From assembly GCA_021647585.1 (NCBI GenBank), contig JAKIUK010000006.1, positions 22,293 through 86,292 of the forward strand: DNA of 64,000 bases. Reading direction: 5' to 3'. Below, in pieces: positions 43,290-52,066 of this stretch; position 1 is the first letter of the stretch, and every line of letters starts with the position of its first letter. The notes beneath the pieces are model-generated. The model was not told the DNA's origin. It saw nothing but the letters and a program-made list of their open reading frames with translations, and did not search any database. The translations under genes were made by a program, and so were the position numbers. The DNA comes from Methylococcaceae bacterium (GTDB taxonomy: Bacteria; Pseudomonadota; Gammaproteobacteria; Methylococcales; Methylomonadaceae).

Positions 43290-45710
43290 TCATTTCGAAC
43301 TGCGTCCAGCAGAATGAATTTTTTCCACTTCGAGCACGTTCAAAGTGGTTTTAATCACCGTATCTGGATTTAGGCTCATTGACTCTATACCTATTTCCAC
43401 CAGAAATTGAGCAATTTCAGGGTAATCGGAAGGTGCCTGCCCACAAATACCTGAATGACAGTTGTTACGCCTGGCTCCTTCCACCGCCATACGAATAAGT
43501 TCTTTTACCCCTTCATCACGCTCATCAAAATCGAACGCGATAATTTCAGAATCTCTATCAACGCCTAAAGTTAACTGGGTCAGATCATTGGAACCAATAG
43601 AAAACCCATCAAACAATTTGGCAAATGCATCGATCAGGATGACGTTATTAGGAATCTCACACATCATATATATTTCAAGCCCGTTTTCACCTTGCTTCAG
43701 ACCAAACTCTGCCATTTTTGCCAGTACTTTTTTTCCTTCATCGACTCTACGACAAAATGGAATCATCAAAATTACATTTGTAAGTCCCATCTGCTCTCGC
43801 ACCCGTTTCATCGCTGCACATTCCAGTGCAAAACCTTCCTGATAAGCGGGATGAATGTAACGGGAAGCCCCACGAAAACCTATCATCGGATTTTCTTCTT
43901 TGCTCTCAAAAGTGCTCCCCCCTAACAAAGAAGCATATTCATTACTTTTAAAATCCGACATTCTGACCACAACTGGTTTTGGGTAAAAAGCAGCCGCTAT
44001 CGTACCAACCCCTTCAGACAAACGACTGACAAAATAATCCTTTGGATTATCATAGCCTAACAATAAACGTTTAATTTCCAGTTTTTCCCCATTATGCTGT
44101 ACCTGATCAACATGCAACAATGCCATCGGGTGCACCTTGATATATTCATTTATAATAAATTCCATACGTGCCAGTCCAACACCATCATTAGGCAGAAAAC
44201 TACTTTTAAAGGCCAGATCAGGGTTACCCAGATTGAGCATGATTTTAGTTTTAGGCCGCGGAAAATCTGCCAGATTAGTTTGCTCAATATAAAAAGGAAT
44301 ATCGCCTCGATACACTTTTCCACTATCTCCTTCCGCACAACAAACTGTTACCAGTTCTCCTGTTGTCATTTTACTTGTTGCATTATCACAGCCTATAACA
44401 GCAGGAATACCCAGCTCACGGGCAATAATTGCCGCATGACAGGTTCGCCCCCCTCGATTAGTAACAATTGCAGCAGCAATTTTCATAATCGGTTCCCAAT
44501 CAGGTGAAGTGGTATCGGTAACCAGAACTTCACCTGCCCTAAATTCAGCCAGATACTTAGTACTGTTAATAACATGCACTTTACCTTTGGCAATTTTTCC
44601 ACCCACTGCATGTCCTTTTGCGATAATTTCACCACTCCCCTGCAACTGATAATCTTCCAGTAACATACTCTGTTTTTGTGACGTTACTGTTTCAGGTCTA
44701 GCCTGTACAATATAGAGCTCACCATCCAGCCCATCCTTTGCCCACTCAATATCCATAGGCCGATCCTTACCGGCGATTTGGCTGTATAGGTTTTCAATTT
44801 TGATTGCATAACCAGCCAGTTCAAGAACTTCATCGTCATTTAAACAAAAACGTTCTCGTTCAATTATCGAAGTACTGACATTTTTAATCGCTTCACGTGT
44901 ATTGCCGACGTTATAAATCATTTTGATTTTTTTCGCCCCTAAGCCCCGTTTTAATACACAGCGATGACCTTGATTATATGTAGGCTTGTGTACATAAAAC
45001 TCATCTGGATCCACCATCCCTTGCACCACATTTTCACCCAACCCATAAGCACCTGTGATAAAAACCACATCACGAAAGCCTGATTCCGTGTCCAGTGAGA
45101 ACATCACTCCACTACTCGCCAGATCAGACCGTACCATCTTCATCACTCCAATAGATAAGGCGACGCTGAAATGGTCAAAACCCTGATCCATCCGGTAATG
45201 AATTGCCCTGTCTGTAAACAAACTGGCAAAACAGCGACGACAGGATTCCAGTAAATCTGCAACACCGGTAATATTCAGATAACTATCCTGCTGGCCAGCA
45301 AAGCTTGCAGTTGGCAAATCTTCGGCAGTGGCAGAGCTTCGAACCGCCAGACTCAGATTAGAACCATATTGTTGTTGTAGCTGCTGATAAGCTCTATTGA
45401 TTTCGTCTTCCAAATCAGCAGGTAAAGCAGCAGAATACACAATCTCACGCGCTTTTTTACCACATCGGGCCAAGCTTTCGACATCATTTGACATCAACCC
45501 AGCTAAAGTTTCGCGCAATCGATCTCTACTATTACTGCTATCTAAAAGATAACGGTATGCCTCAGCTGTTATTGCAAAACCGTTGGGTACTTTAACCCCC
45601 TGAGGCTGCAATTTTTGAAACATTTCTCCCAGCGAAGCATTTTTACCACCTACCAGTGGAATATCATCGATTCCGATTTCATTGAAAAAACGAATATATT
45701 GATAGTCCAT
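43290..45710 (-). CDS. ppsA: phosphoenolpyruvate synthase
   Basis: The product is 806 aa. It comprises an N-terminal ATP-grasp domain (GGKNASLGEMF, VRSSATAEDLPTASFAGQQDS), the phosphohistidine domain with GGRTCHAAIIARELGIPA and a C-terminal PEP-binding barrel (GFRGASRY, SIGSNDLTQLTLGVDRDS). The enzyme makes PEP from pyruvate and ATP, feeding gluconeogenesis. The length is typical and no damage is seen. Confidence 0.96.
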   Translation of the reverse strand: MDYQYIRFFNEIGIDDIPLVGGKNASLGEMFQKLQPQGVKVPNGFAITAEAYRYLLDSSNSRDRLRETLAGLMSNDVESLARCGKKAREIVYSAALPADLEDEINRAYQQLQQQYGSNLSLAVRSSATAEDLPTASFAGQQDSYLNITGVADLLESCRRCFASLFTDRAIHYRMDQGFDHFSVALSIGVMKMVRSDLASSGVMFSLDTESGFRDVVFITGAYGLGENVVQGMVDPDEFYVHKPTYNQGHRCVLKRGLGAKKIKMIYNVGNTREAIKNVSTSIIERERFCLNDDEVLELAGYAIKIENLYSQIAGKDRPMDIEWAKDGLDGELYIVQARPETVTSQKQSMLLEDYQLQGSGEIIAKGHAVGGKIAKGKVHVINSTKYLAEFRAGEVLVTDTTSPDWEPIMKIAAAIVTNRGGRTCHAAIIARELGIPAVIGCDNATSKMTTGELVTVCCAEGDSGKVYRGDIPFYIEQTNLADFPRPKTKIMLNLGNPDLAFKSSFLPNDGVGLARMEFIINEYIKVHPMALLHVDQVQHNGEKLEIKRLLLGYDNPKDYFVSRLSEGVGTIAAAFYPKPVVVRMSDFKSNEYASLLGGSTFESKEENPMIGFRGASRYIHPAYQEGFALECAAMKRVREQMGLTNVILMIPFCRRVDEGKKVLAKMAEFGLKQGENGLEIYMMCEIPNNVILIDAFAKLFDGFSIGSNDLTQLTLGVDRDSEIIAFDFDERDEGVKELIRMAVEGARRNNCHSGICGQAPSDYPEIAQFLVEIGIESMSLNPDTVIKTTLNVLEVEKIHSAGRSSK

Positions 45711-45797
45711 AATGCATGACCTTGTGAAGTTGAACTATTGATTATCTTAGTTCACTCCTCAAATCAATGCACTTAAAATTTATTGATTTACTATTTA

Positions 45798-46250
45798 TCA
45801 GTTCCTGTAATAATGTTTCCAAGAACCATTATCAGCACGACTCCTTTCTTTGTTACCCGATCTTGTCCTTCGACTAGGATAATCGCTATATCTTGTGTTA
45901 TGCGGGTGTCGTGAATGCGAATCGGATCTATCCGTAGCACCCCTATGTGCATAATGTTCAGCTCTTCTATTGTGTTTATGTTTTGAATATTGTTTATTCA
46001 CATAAGGTCTGGACTTGTGTGAATAATGATTCTGATTATTATAATGATTTTCACGGTGAATTTTATGAGGTTTATGCTGATAAACATCATGAGCATAGTG
46101 AACCGGATAAGAATTGTAAGGCGCATAGCTGTTAATTCCAAAGCCATATGCACCAGCACCTGAATTACCGGAAGAATATCCAGCATAGTGGGCACAGCCG
46201 CCCAACACCAGCAATAAAGTCAATAACGTTACTTTTCCCAGAATTTTCAT
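45798..46250 (-). CDS. putative lipoprotein, His/Tyr/Arg-rich
   Basis: The product is 150 aa. A lipoprotein signal peptide ends at the lipobox VLGGC (C19). The mature part starts Gly/Tyr/Ser-rich and continues as a low-complexity stretch rich in His, Tyr, Arg, Lys and Asn (HKPHKIHREN, HRGATDRSDSHSRHPH). It is not a known domain. It may bind metal or nucleic acid or act as a charged surface layer. The call rests on the signal and a clear AGGAGA box. Confidence 0.7.
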   Translation of the reverse strand: MKILGKVTLLTLLLVLGGCAHYAGYSSGNSGAGAYGFGINSYAPYNSYPVHYAHDVYQHKPHKIHRENHYNNQNHYSHKSRPYVNKQYSKHKHNRRAEHYAHRGATDRSDSHSRHPHNTRYSDYPSRRTRSGNKERSRADNGSWKHYYRN

Positions 46251-46676
46251 GATAACTCTCCTGTATTGTTGTTTAACAGGATATGTCAGTTATGCTGAAT
46301 GCCAAGTGAATACCCGACATTTAAGTTCGCTGTAGTTTGTAAATCCCATACTCTAATCCTAGAAAAATCAGTTGAGAACGGATTTTGTGGAAAATCTGGG
46401 CGAAAAAGACAAAGAATCGCTCGAAGATAATGGCCATAGCCCTTATCGAGAGCTATTCTACAGGATTTTTCGTCCAGATTTCTTCACAAAACCGTGAAGC
46501 GAACATCCCCCACCCAACAGGTAAGTGCTGATAAATTAAGTTATACTAACTATTCAATAGCTTAAGCACATTCTAAGCGATCAACTGATTTATCTAGGCT
46601 AATACATGTTCCTAGAAAAAAAATGGATGCTACACTGTTCTGTCCGCACCCATTATTTTTGAAACCAATATTAAAA
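46251..46676. other. gap with a palindromic element
   Basis: No gene is seen. It contains a copy of the CCTAGAAAAATCAGTTGAG motif at 46358-46376, directly followed by the palindrome at 46378-46495. Confidence 0.5.
46378..46495. repeat. 118-bp palindromic element
   Basis: About 30-base arms at 46378-46407 and 46466-46495 (ACGGATTTTGTGGAAAATCT against ACGGTTTTGTGAAGAAATCT) pair with a few mismatches. A smaller nested hairpin lies in the centre. Confidence 0.75.
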
Positions 46677-47225
46677 CTAGGGAAGCGCTTCATCACTCCT
46701 CAGCACTAACGCCCCACCTGGTTCACTATCATTACCTCCAAAGATATTCCCACCAGCGGGCGGAATAACATACACACGAATCCAGTCAAGAGCGATTGTA
46801 TTAGCACCATTACCTATCGCGCCAGCGGGAGGAGGTGGAGGTATATTTGCTATACCCAAATCATCTTCGACTGATTGATTTGCGGAGGCAAAAGCATTAA
46901 CCTAGAAAAATCAGTTTTCACTTTGAATTTTCCTCTACCTTTGCTATTAGATGTAAATTCTCCCAAAAACTGCGCAGGTAGTGCTCCCGGAACAGGGCTT
47001 TCTGTTAAAAAAACGGAGTATCGTGTATTCGGGTCCAAGTCGATAGCTTTCAATTTGAAAGAGTCTACCCTATACTCTTCAACTTCAATTGTTATATTTC
47101 CTGACGCCCCGTTGTTACCCGACAAAGTAATTCTAATTTCTTCATCATCTGAGGCATAAGAAACTGTAAGTCCCAACACTGAATGTAAAAGCCAGCATCA
47201 ACAATATAAGGTAGTTTTTACGCAT
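46677..47225 (-). pseudogene. secreted protein gene with two frameshifts
   Basis: An ATG at 47225 with an AGGAGA box begins a signal peptide (MRKNYLILLMLAFTFS). The frame then shifts and continues as LGLTVSYASDDEE, a perfect continuation of the signal peptide and its cleavage site. A second break near 46905 separates GRGKFKVKTD from NAFASANQSVEDD and the proline-rich C terminus (NIPPPPPAGAIG ... WIRVYVIPPAGGN). The second break coincides with a copy of the dispersed AACCTAGAAAAATCAGTT motif. Two independent shifts favour a decayed gene, although sequencing errors could mimic this. The family is not recognised. Confidence 0.7.
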
Positions 47226-47487
47226 AAATTTTCTCCTGTAACATTAATAAGCACCCCATTAATACGAATGAAGCGTGACCATTGGTCGCAAGAGTACGAA
47301 AAACTTACACTTAGTTCTACTCTGTCAGATTAAAAATTTAGGGTGCCTTGTACGCACCCAAATTATTTTTTATCCTTTCTTTGCCGAAATGGTGCGTACA
47401 AAACGCCCTACGAAAATACTTTTGTATAGTATCCATTCAAATGTGACAAAGTAGAATTATGAGTGATAATTTAAACATCCTCATGCT
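47226..47487. repeat. intergenic inverted repeat (47340-47409)
   Basis: AGGGTGCCTTGTACGCACC (47340-47358) and GGTGCGTACAAAACGCCCT (47391-47409) pair at 16 of 19 positions around a T-rich 32-base loop. Nothing else is seen in this gap. Confidence 0.6.
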
Positions 47488-48177
47488 TTATTTATTGACG
47501 GTCACAGGTAACACAGTGTCCAAAAAATGAATCAATACTTGCTGAGCTTGCATGGGCTGCTTTAACTCAACTAAGGTTTTGCGTAAAGGAACAAGATCTT
47601 TTAATTCATCCACATCTCGTAATGATGTCAGGATTTTAACATCTCCAACCTGTTCAATACGGTTGAGAAATTGAGCACCTGTATCTTCTAAACTGTATAT
47701 AACATCTGTCCAAACTGCTTGAGGTATACTGCAATTACCACCAACCGACCAGAAACCACCATCATCACTGGGGCCAAATACTAATCGAGCTTGCTCACTA
47801 TGAGATAAGCAGGCAGCTGCATCTGACAGGTTAGTCACTGTCATTTGGGGAATGTCAGCACCGACCAGGATAACAAAATCATGTTGAGCAAGTAGTGTTT
47901 GATAAATATGCGCCATGCGCTCACCCAAACCACCCTCACCTTGCCATACGCAAGGTAAATCTTGCCAATAATCATGGCTCAGGGCAGCTTGTTCAGCAAC
48001 AGCAAAATAACCTTGAATTTTTTCTTCTTTACATGCGGCTTGTACGACTTCTGCAACTGCACTAGCAGAAGCTAAATGAAATGATTCTGCAGCTTGTTTC
48101 CCCAATGATACTGCTAAACGAGTCTTAATTGGCGAGAGTCCGGGGGTTTTAACAAATATTGCGATTGCACCACTCAT
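47488..48177 (-). CDS. TIGR04282-type glycosyltransferase (arsenosugar-associated)
   Basis: I start at the ATG at 48177 (MSGAIAIFVKTPGLSPIKTR), which overlaps the preceding stop by four bases; an upstream extension in the same frame lacks support. The 229-aa product has the family features KTPGLSPIKTRLA, LVGADIPQMT and GPSDDGGFWSVGG. This domain class is often annotated as cofactor or arsenosugar biosynthesis glycosyltransferase. It is the third gene of an arsM operon. The actual donor and acceptor are unknown. Confidence 0.83.
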   Translation of the reverse strand: MSGAIAIFVKTPGLSPIKTRLAVSLGKQAAESFHLASASAVAEVVQAACKEEKIQGYFAVAEQAALSHDYWQDLPCVWQGEGGLGERMAHIYQTLLAQHDFVILVGADIPQMTVTNLSDAAACLSHSEQARLVFGPSDDGGFWSVGGNCSIPQAVWTDVIYSLEDTGAQFLNRIEQVGDVKILTSLRDVDELKDLVPLRKTLVELKQPMQAQQVLIHFLDTVLPVTVNK

Positions 48178-48860
48178 AACACAATATCCAAGCGCTGTTT
48201 TGCCTGACGGGTTAATAGCCAGGTTAACCAAACATGGCGAATGGTGGTGATAAGCCAACCCTGTTTTTGATACCGTCTTGCGCTAGTAATCAATTCGGCA
48301 GGAAGTTCTTGTAAAGGAATTTTTGCTGCTTGCAAACGGATAACAAAATCCAGATCTTCCCCTAACATTACAGTTTCATCAAATCCCTTTATGCAATCAA
48401 AAAGGCTTTTATTGAGTATAAAACCCTGATCACCGAATGGCAGTCCAAAAAAGCGCGAGCGAATATTGGCAGCCCAGGCGTTCAAACGGGTCTGTTTAGG
48501 TCCATCACTGGCAAACTTTAATCTGAAGTAAGCTAAATGGTTATCAGCTGTTTCTAAATAATGCTGCACAACTGGAAAAACTGCTGTGGTTAATCGAGTA
48601 TCAGCATGCAGAAACCAGATATAACCATTTGCTGCATGTCTAGCACCTAGATTAAGCTGTTGTGCTCGTCCTTGAGTTGATTGAATCCAAATGACATTCT
48701 CTGCTAATTGCATATCATCAGGCTGTATTTGACAAGCAGCCAGAATAATATCCAGCTCCTTACCAAATACTGACAAATCATTTACTAATTGGCGCCAGGA
48801 ATGATCATTTGGCCCTACTGGAATAACAACACTAAGATGCTTAGAAACTGCTACCGACAT
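48174..48860 (-). CDS. TIGR04283-type family 2 glycosyltransferase (arsenosugar-associated)
   Basis: I start at the ATG at 48860, which shares a base with the arsM-like stop (TGATG). The product is 228 aa, a GT2 fold with LSVVIPVGPND, the metal-binding LHADTRL and LPFGDQGFI-FDETVMLGEDLDF. The family is commonly found with ArsM genes and named for arsenosugar biosynthesis. Co-translation with the methyltransferase upstream and with the second glycosyltransferase downstream supports one pathway. Confidence 0.83.
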   Translation of the reverse strand: MSVAVSKHLSVVIPVGPNDHSWRQLVNDLSVFGKELDIILAACQIQPDDMQLAENVIWIQSTQGRAQQLNLGARHAANGYIWFLHADTRLTTAVFPVVQHYLETADNHLAYFRLKFASDGPKQTRLNAWAANIRSRFFGLPFGDQGFILNKSLFDCIKGFDETVMLGEDLDFVIRLQAAKIPLQELPAELITSARRYQKQGWLITTIRHVWLTWLLTRQAKQRLDIVL

Positions 48861-49906
48861 CAGCAACAAGCTGAGCCAGACTCCAGAGATAAGCTCTTAT
48901 TAGGCGGCGCACAATCAAACAATCCGAAATGAGTGGATTTGTCCCCGACAAGTTCAAAGTGTTTGCCATAGCGACTGGAACCCAGCATATCAGAACTATT
49001 TCCACATACCCGCAAAGGCCTGCCTGTTTCAAAATGATGGTGGTCATCTAGATCAAAAGCATGAGGATGCTCTGCTAAAGTCCCCTTATAAATAGCAACC
49101 TGACCAAAATCCTCACACCGATCTTCTAGTGGCATTTTAAACGCCCTGATTGTTACCGATTGAAAATTCACCATACCTATTTTGGCTGCAACTTCTGGGT
49201 CTTCCAGTGTTATGGGGTTTTCTTTTATCACACGCACATCAGGACAGCCTAAATCTTGCATGATGCGACGAAAATCTTCCCAATATAAAGCACCTCCCAG
49301 ACATTCACCCAACAACACAGGTTCTATTTTAAGTGCCTGTGGAATGCGTCTGTCAGCATATACATCAGAAAAATAAATCTCTCCACCCGGTTTAAGCACA
49401 CGGAATATTTCTGATAAAACGCGTTTTTTATCCGGAGATAAATTGATAACACAATTAGATACCACGACATCAATAGAATTATCGGCAATACCCGTAGTAG
49501 CAAGATCTTCAATATAACCTTGCAGAAACTGGACATTGGATTGCGCGTAACCATAACGTTCCGCATGCCAATCACAATGACGTCTGGCAACCTCAAGTTG
49601 CTCTTCTGTCATATCAACACCAATCACTTTACCTGCTTCGCCAACTAAGCGAGATAGCAAATAACAATCACGCCCCGAGCCACAACCTAAATCCAGTACG
49701 GTGCAACCTTCTAATGCCGGTGGTAAAGGTGAACCACAACCGTAATAACGTGAAACCACTTCAGGATGTAAGTCAGCTAGAAAGGGACGCAAATGCCATG
49801 GCATGGCATCTAAGGTACAACAAGCACTGGTTTTTAAATCCTGAGTGGATTTAAGTACTTGTCCGTAATAGTTTTGTACTGACTCATTGATTACAGTGTC
49901 ATTCAT
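48860..49906 (-). CDS. arsM: ArsM-like arsenite S-adenosylmethionine methyltransferase
   Basis: The product is 348 aa. The SAM motif LDLGCGSGRD is at 71-80. Cysteines at C29/C30, C57, C152 (NCVINLSPDK) and C202 (GECLGGALYW) correspond to the arsenic-binding cysteines of ArsM. It also ends in a vicinal pair SACC. It would methylate arsenite for detoxification or as the first step to arsenosugars. It is the first gene of a three-gene operon with two glycosyltransferases. The radical-SAM ArsS usually needed for arsenosugars is absent from the window. Confidence 0.85.
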   Translation of the reverse strand: MNDTVINESVQNYYGQVLKSTQDLKTSACCTLDAMPWHLRPFLADLHPEVVSRYYGCGSPLPPALEGCTVLDLGCGSGRDCYLLSRLVGEAGKVIGVDMTEEQLEVARRHCDWHAERYGYAQSNVQFLQGYIEDLATTGIADNSIDVVVSNCVINLSPDKKRVLSEIFRVLKPGGEIYFSDVYADRRIPQALKIEPVLLGECLGGALYWEDFRRIMQDLGCPDVRVIKENPITLEDPEVAAKIGMVNFQSVTIRAFKMPLEDRCEDFGQVAIYKGTLAEHPHAFDLDDHHHFETGRPLRVCGNSSDMLGSSRYGKHFELVGDKSTHFGLFDCAPPNKSLSLESGSACC

Positions 49907-50033
49907 ATAAACTCCAGATAAATAATAAAGCGAAAATCTTCTTTACTCTAGATCACATATATTTTTCAAGTGTGTCTATCATAGACTATTCCAGTTCAAC
50001 ATCTTAGATTTCAACATCAACGGGTAGCCAATT

Positions 50034-50300
50034 TCACTCAGTTTGATGTAAAACTTTATCTATGGTTTGCTTGATACGTTCTCGAGATTGCCTGGAAAGT
50101 TTTACTGATTCAGGGAGCAACGACAAACTGGATTCACCTGCTTTTTGCATTGTATGATGAAATTTTTTCAACTCCATGGCATACCGTCGACATATTCTAC
50201 AGATCATAATATGTAACTTAAAATTCAAATTTTCACGCCAAGTCAGTTTTTTATCCAGTTTTTTTGAAGCTAAATAACTGGCTTCTTTACATGTTATCAT
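50034..50300 (-). CDS. zinc-finger anti-sigma factor (ZAS type), soluble
   Basis: The product is 88 aa. C4 together with HIMICRIC (H..C..C: H30, C34, C37) gives the H-x3-C-x2-C anti-sigma motif, followed by a helical tail. There is no transmembrane segment, so it would be a cytoplasmic sensor. It lies 11 bases after the ECF sigma factor gene. Redox or metal release of zinc is the usual trigger for this class. Confidence 0.75.
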   Translation of the reverse strand: MITCKEASYLASKKLDKKLTWRENLNFKLHIMICRICRRYAMELKKFHHTMQKAGESSLSLLPESVKLSRQSRERIKQTIDKVLHQTE

Positions 50301-50311
50301 CTCTTTTGCCT

Positions 50312-50875
50312 CTACTGGTTAATCCAATTAATATCAAGACAGTGTCGTAGTTTTACTCTAACTCTCGATAACATGACCCAAAAATTATTTAGGGTGGAAA
50401 TCGACATCAACTCACAAATTTCTTCGGTATTCATCCCATCAATTTCACGCAAAACAAATAATTGTGCCATTTTTGGTGGCAAACGCGAAATACAATCTTG
50501 TAAAGTCATCATAAATTGTTCTTGCTCCATTGTTTTATCAGGCTTAGACCAAGGTGAAAAGTCAATTTTCCAATTGCCTTGCTGATCAAAATAATCAACC
50601 TCACCTCCCGTAAAACCTTCATCGTATTCTTGAGTTTTATCTCGTGATGTTTTACGAAAATAGTCGATTATTTTATGTTTCAGTATACCAATCAGCCAAG
50701 TTTGTTCTGAGGATTGACCCGCATAACTCTTCTTAGCTTTTAATGCAGCCAACAAGGTTTCCTGAACTAAATCTTCTGCCACCTCAGAATCACGAACACG
50801 TGTTACCCCATAACGATAAAGAATATCACCATGTAGTTGTAGCCATTGATCAGGCGCTGACATTTCATGCTTCAT
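50312..50875 (-). CDS. ECF sigma factor
   Basis: The product is 187 aa. Region 2 is visible as DSEVAEDLVQETLLAALKA and SEQTWLIGILKHKIIDYFRK, and region 4 as LPPKMAQLFVLREIDGMNTEEICELMSIS. A 30-residue acidic linker containing W and D/E lies between. It belongs to the small ECF group controlled by soluble ZAS anti-sigma factors, encoded just downstream. Its targets are not visible here; the neighbouring ars and DUF547 genes are candidates. Confidence 0.88.
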   Translation of the reverse strand: MKHEMSAPDQWLQLHGDILYRYGVTRVRDSEVAEDLVQETLLAALKAKKSYAGQSSEQTWLIGILKHKIIDYFRKTSRDKTQEYDEGFTGGEVDYFDQQGNWKIDFSPWSKPDKTMEQEQFMMTLQDCISRLPPKMAQLFVLREIDGMNTEEICELMSISTLNNFWVMLSRVRVKLRHCLDINWINQ

Positions 50876-50925
50876 CTATGTATTTCCATGGAATTAAACA
50901 GTCAAACTCTCTTTAAATAGAGATT

Positions 50926-51088
50926 AGGAGGCTGTCCGAGAATAGAGAGTCTACTGCGGAAAAGCTAATTGTGGCCAGATTTTCCGATTATTTTCGTAGA
51001 AGAGCATGCTATTCTCCTCAAAAAATCGAAAAACCTGGCTCAAAACAGCTTTCCCTCGCTACGACTTCTATTCTCGGACAAGCCCCCT
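50926..51088. repeat. palindromic repeat element, copy 2
   Basis: It begins AGGAGGCTGTCCGAGAATAG and ends TCTATTCTCGGACAAGCCCCCT. It is collinear with 37522-37688 and shares several blocks of 10-17 identical bases, including ACTGCGGAAAAGCTA and TTTCCCTCGCTACG. Confidence 0.8.
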
Positions 51089-51121
51089 AGAAATTATTAT
51101 GATTTAATTTGACTACAAATG

Positions 51122-51865
51122 CTACTCTATTCCATTTGTTGCCCAATCATAAGAAATATTTGCTTTAATCTTAGTCTGTGGCAATTCCTCTCTGTAGCGT
51201 TTAATAAATGCTCGCACACCCCCCTGATTTTCAAAGTCTTGTTCGAACCAATCGAAAATTTTGGAAATACGAATAACATTTTCCTCAACTTTTAACCCTT
51301 TCCCCTGATTATTTAAAAATTGTCTGACTTGATCATCAAGTTGCTGATTGAGTTTTGCCGCTGTGTATGGCTCACCCCTAAGATCTGGACAACTTACTGA
51401 GGCACAAACAATCGCCAGATGAATTCTAGGTTCGCCCATAGGCCTTAGAATTTTATGCTCAACTTGACCTAAGGATACGGTCTCACCCCCCAAAGATCCG
51501 GCAGGCTTATCCCAAACCGGACTAAAAAAACTTCCCGAATCCTTAATACTTTCGGTCGGCCAATGATCAACTACTTTTTTCAAGGCAAGAATGTTATAGG
51601 CATTGATATAAAAAGATAACTTTTCTTGACGGTTTGACAAACGCTCTAAGTTAAAAGAAGAAAGTGCCTGATATGCTTTACCCAGACTACCATCTGTTTT
51701 AATCGTTTGATAATCAACCTGCATTAGTGAAACCCCGTTTTTGATACCAACTTTCACATGGTTTAACACAATTTGATAACTAGTCCAATTGGGTTCTTCT
51801 GCGACCACATTAGTCACTAAAAACAAAGGGGCTATCGCCAATGTTAAACTTTTTGTAATCGTCAT
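51122..51865 (-). CDS. secreted DUF547 protein
   Basis: I start at the ATG at 51865 (MTITKSLTLAIAPLFLV), which gives a normal signal peptide of about 22 residues; the longer frame from 51985 adds 40 unlikely residues. The 247-aa product has the DUF547 core FYINAYNILALKKVV and RIHLAIVCASVSCPDLRGEP with the invariant cysteine. The family's biochemical role is unknown to me. It is adjacent to the DUF3179 gene, also exported. Confidence 0.8.
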   Translation of the reverse strand: MTITKSLTLAIAPLFLVTNVVAEEPNWTSYQIVLNHVKVGIKNGVSLMQVDYQTIKTDGSLGKAYQALSSFNLERLSNRQEKLSFYINAYNILALKKVVDHWPTESIKDSGSFFSPVWDKPAGSLGGETVSLGQVEHKILRPMGEPRIHLAIVCASVSCPDLRGEPYTAAKLNQQLDDQVRQFLNNQGKGLKVEENVIRISKIFDWFEQDFENQGGVRAFIKRYREELPQTKIKANISYDWATNGIE

Positions 51866-52066
51866 CTCTAGTTTCCACAAAATACAATTACTGCTTGGTC
51901 GTAACAAACCACGATTCCTTACACTGGGTAGGTAAATTTTATTCACTGCCCTGAAAACCGCTAAGAACCTGTTAAGGATCACCACTAATTACTTCACCAG
52001 TTCGAAATTCAAAAACCTTAGTTTACATACTACAAATGACGATAACGCAGAATAAATTGAAAAATT

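Noticed and set aside
46890..46930. Programmed frameshift in the secreted protein gene
   Set aside because: A -1 shift before the break would meet a TAG in the second frame, there is no proper slippery heptamer, and a second shift exists in the signal peptide. Decay or sequence error is simpler.
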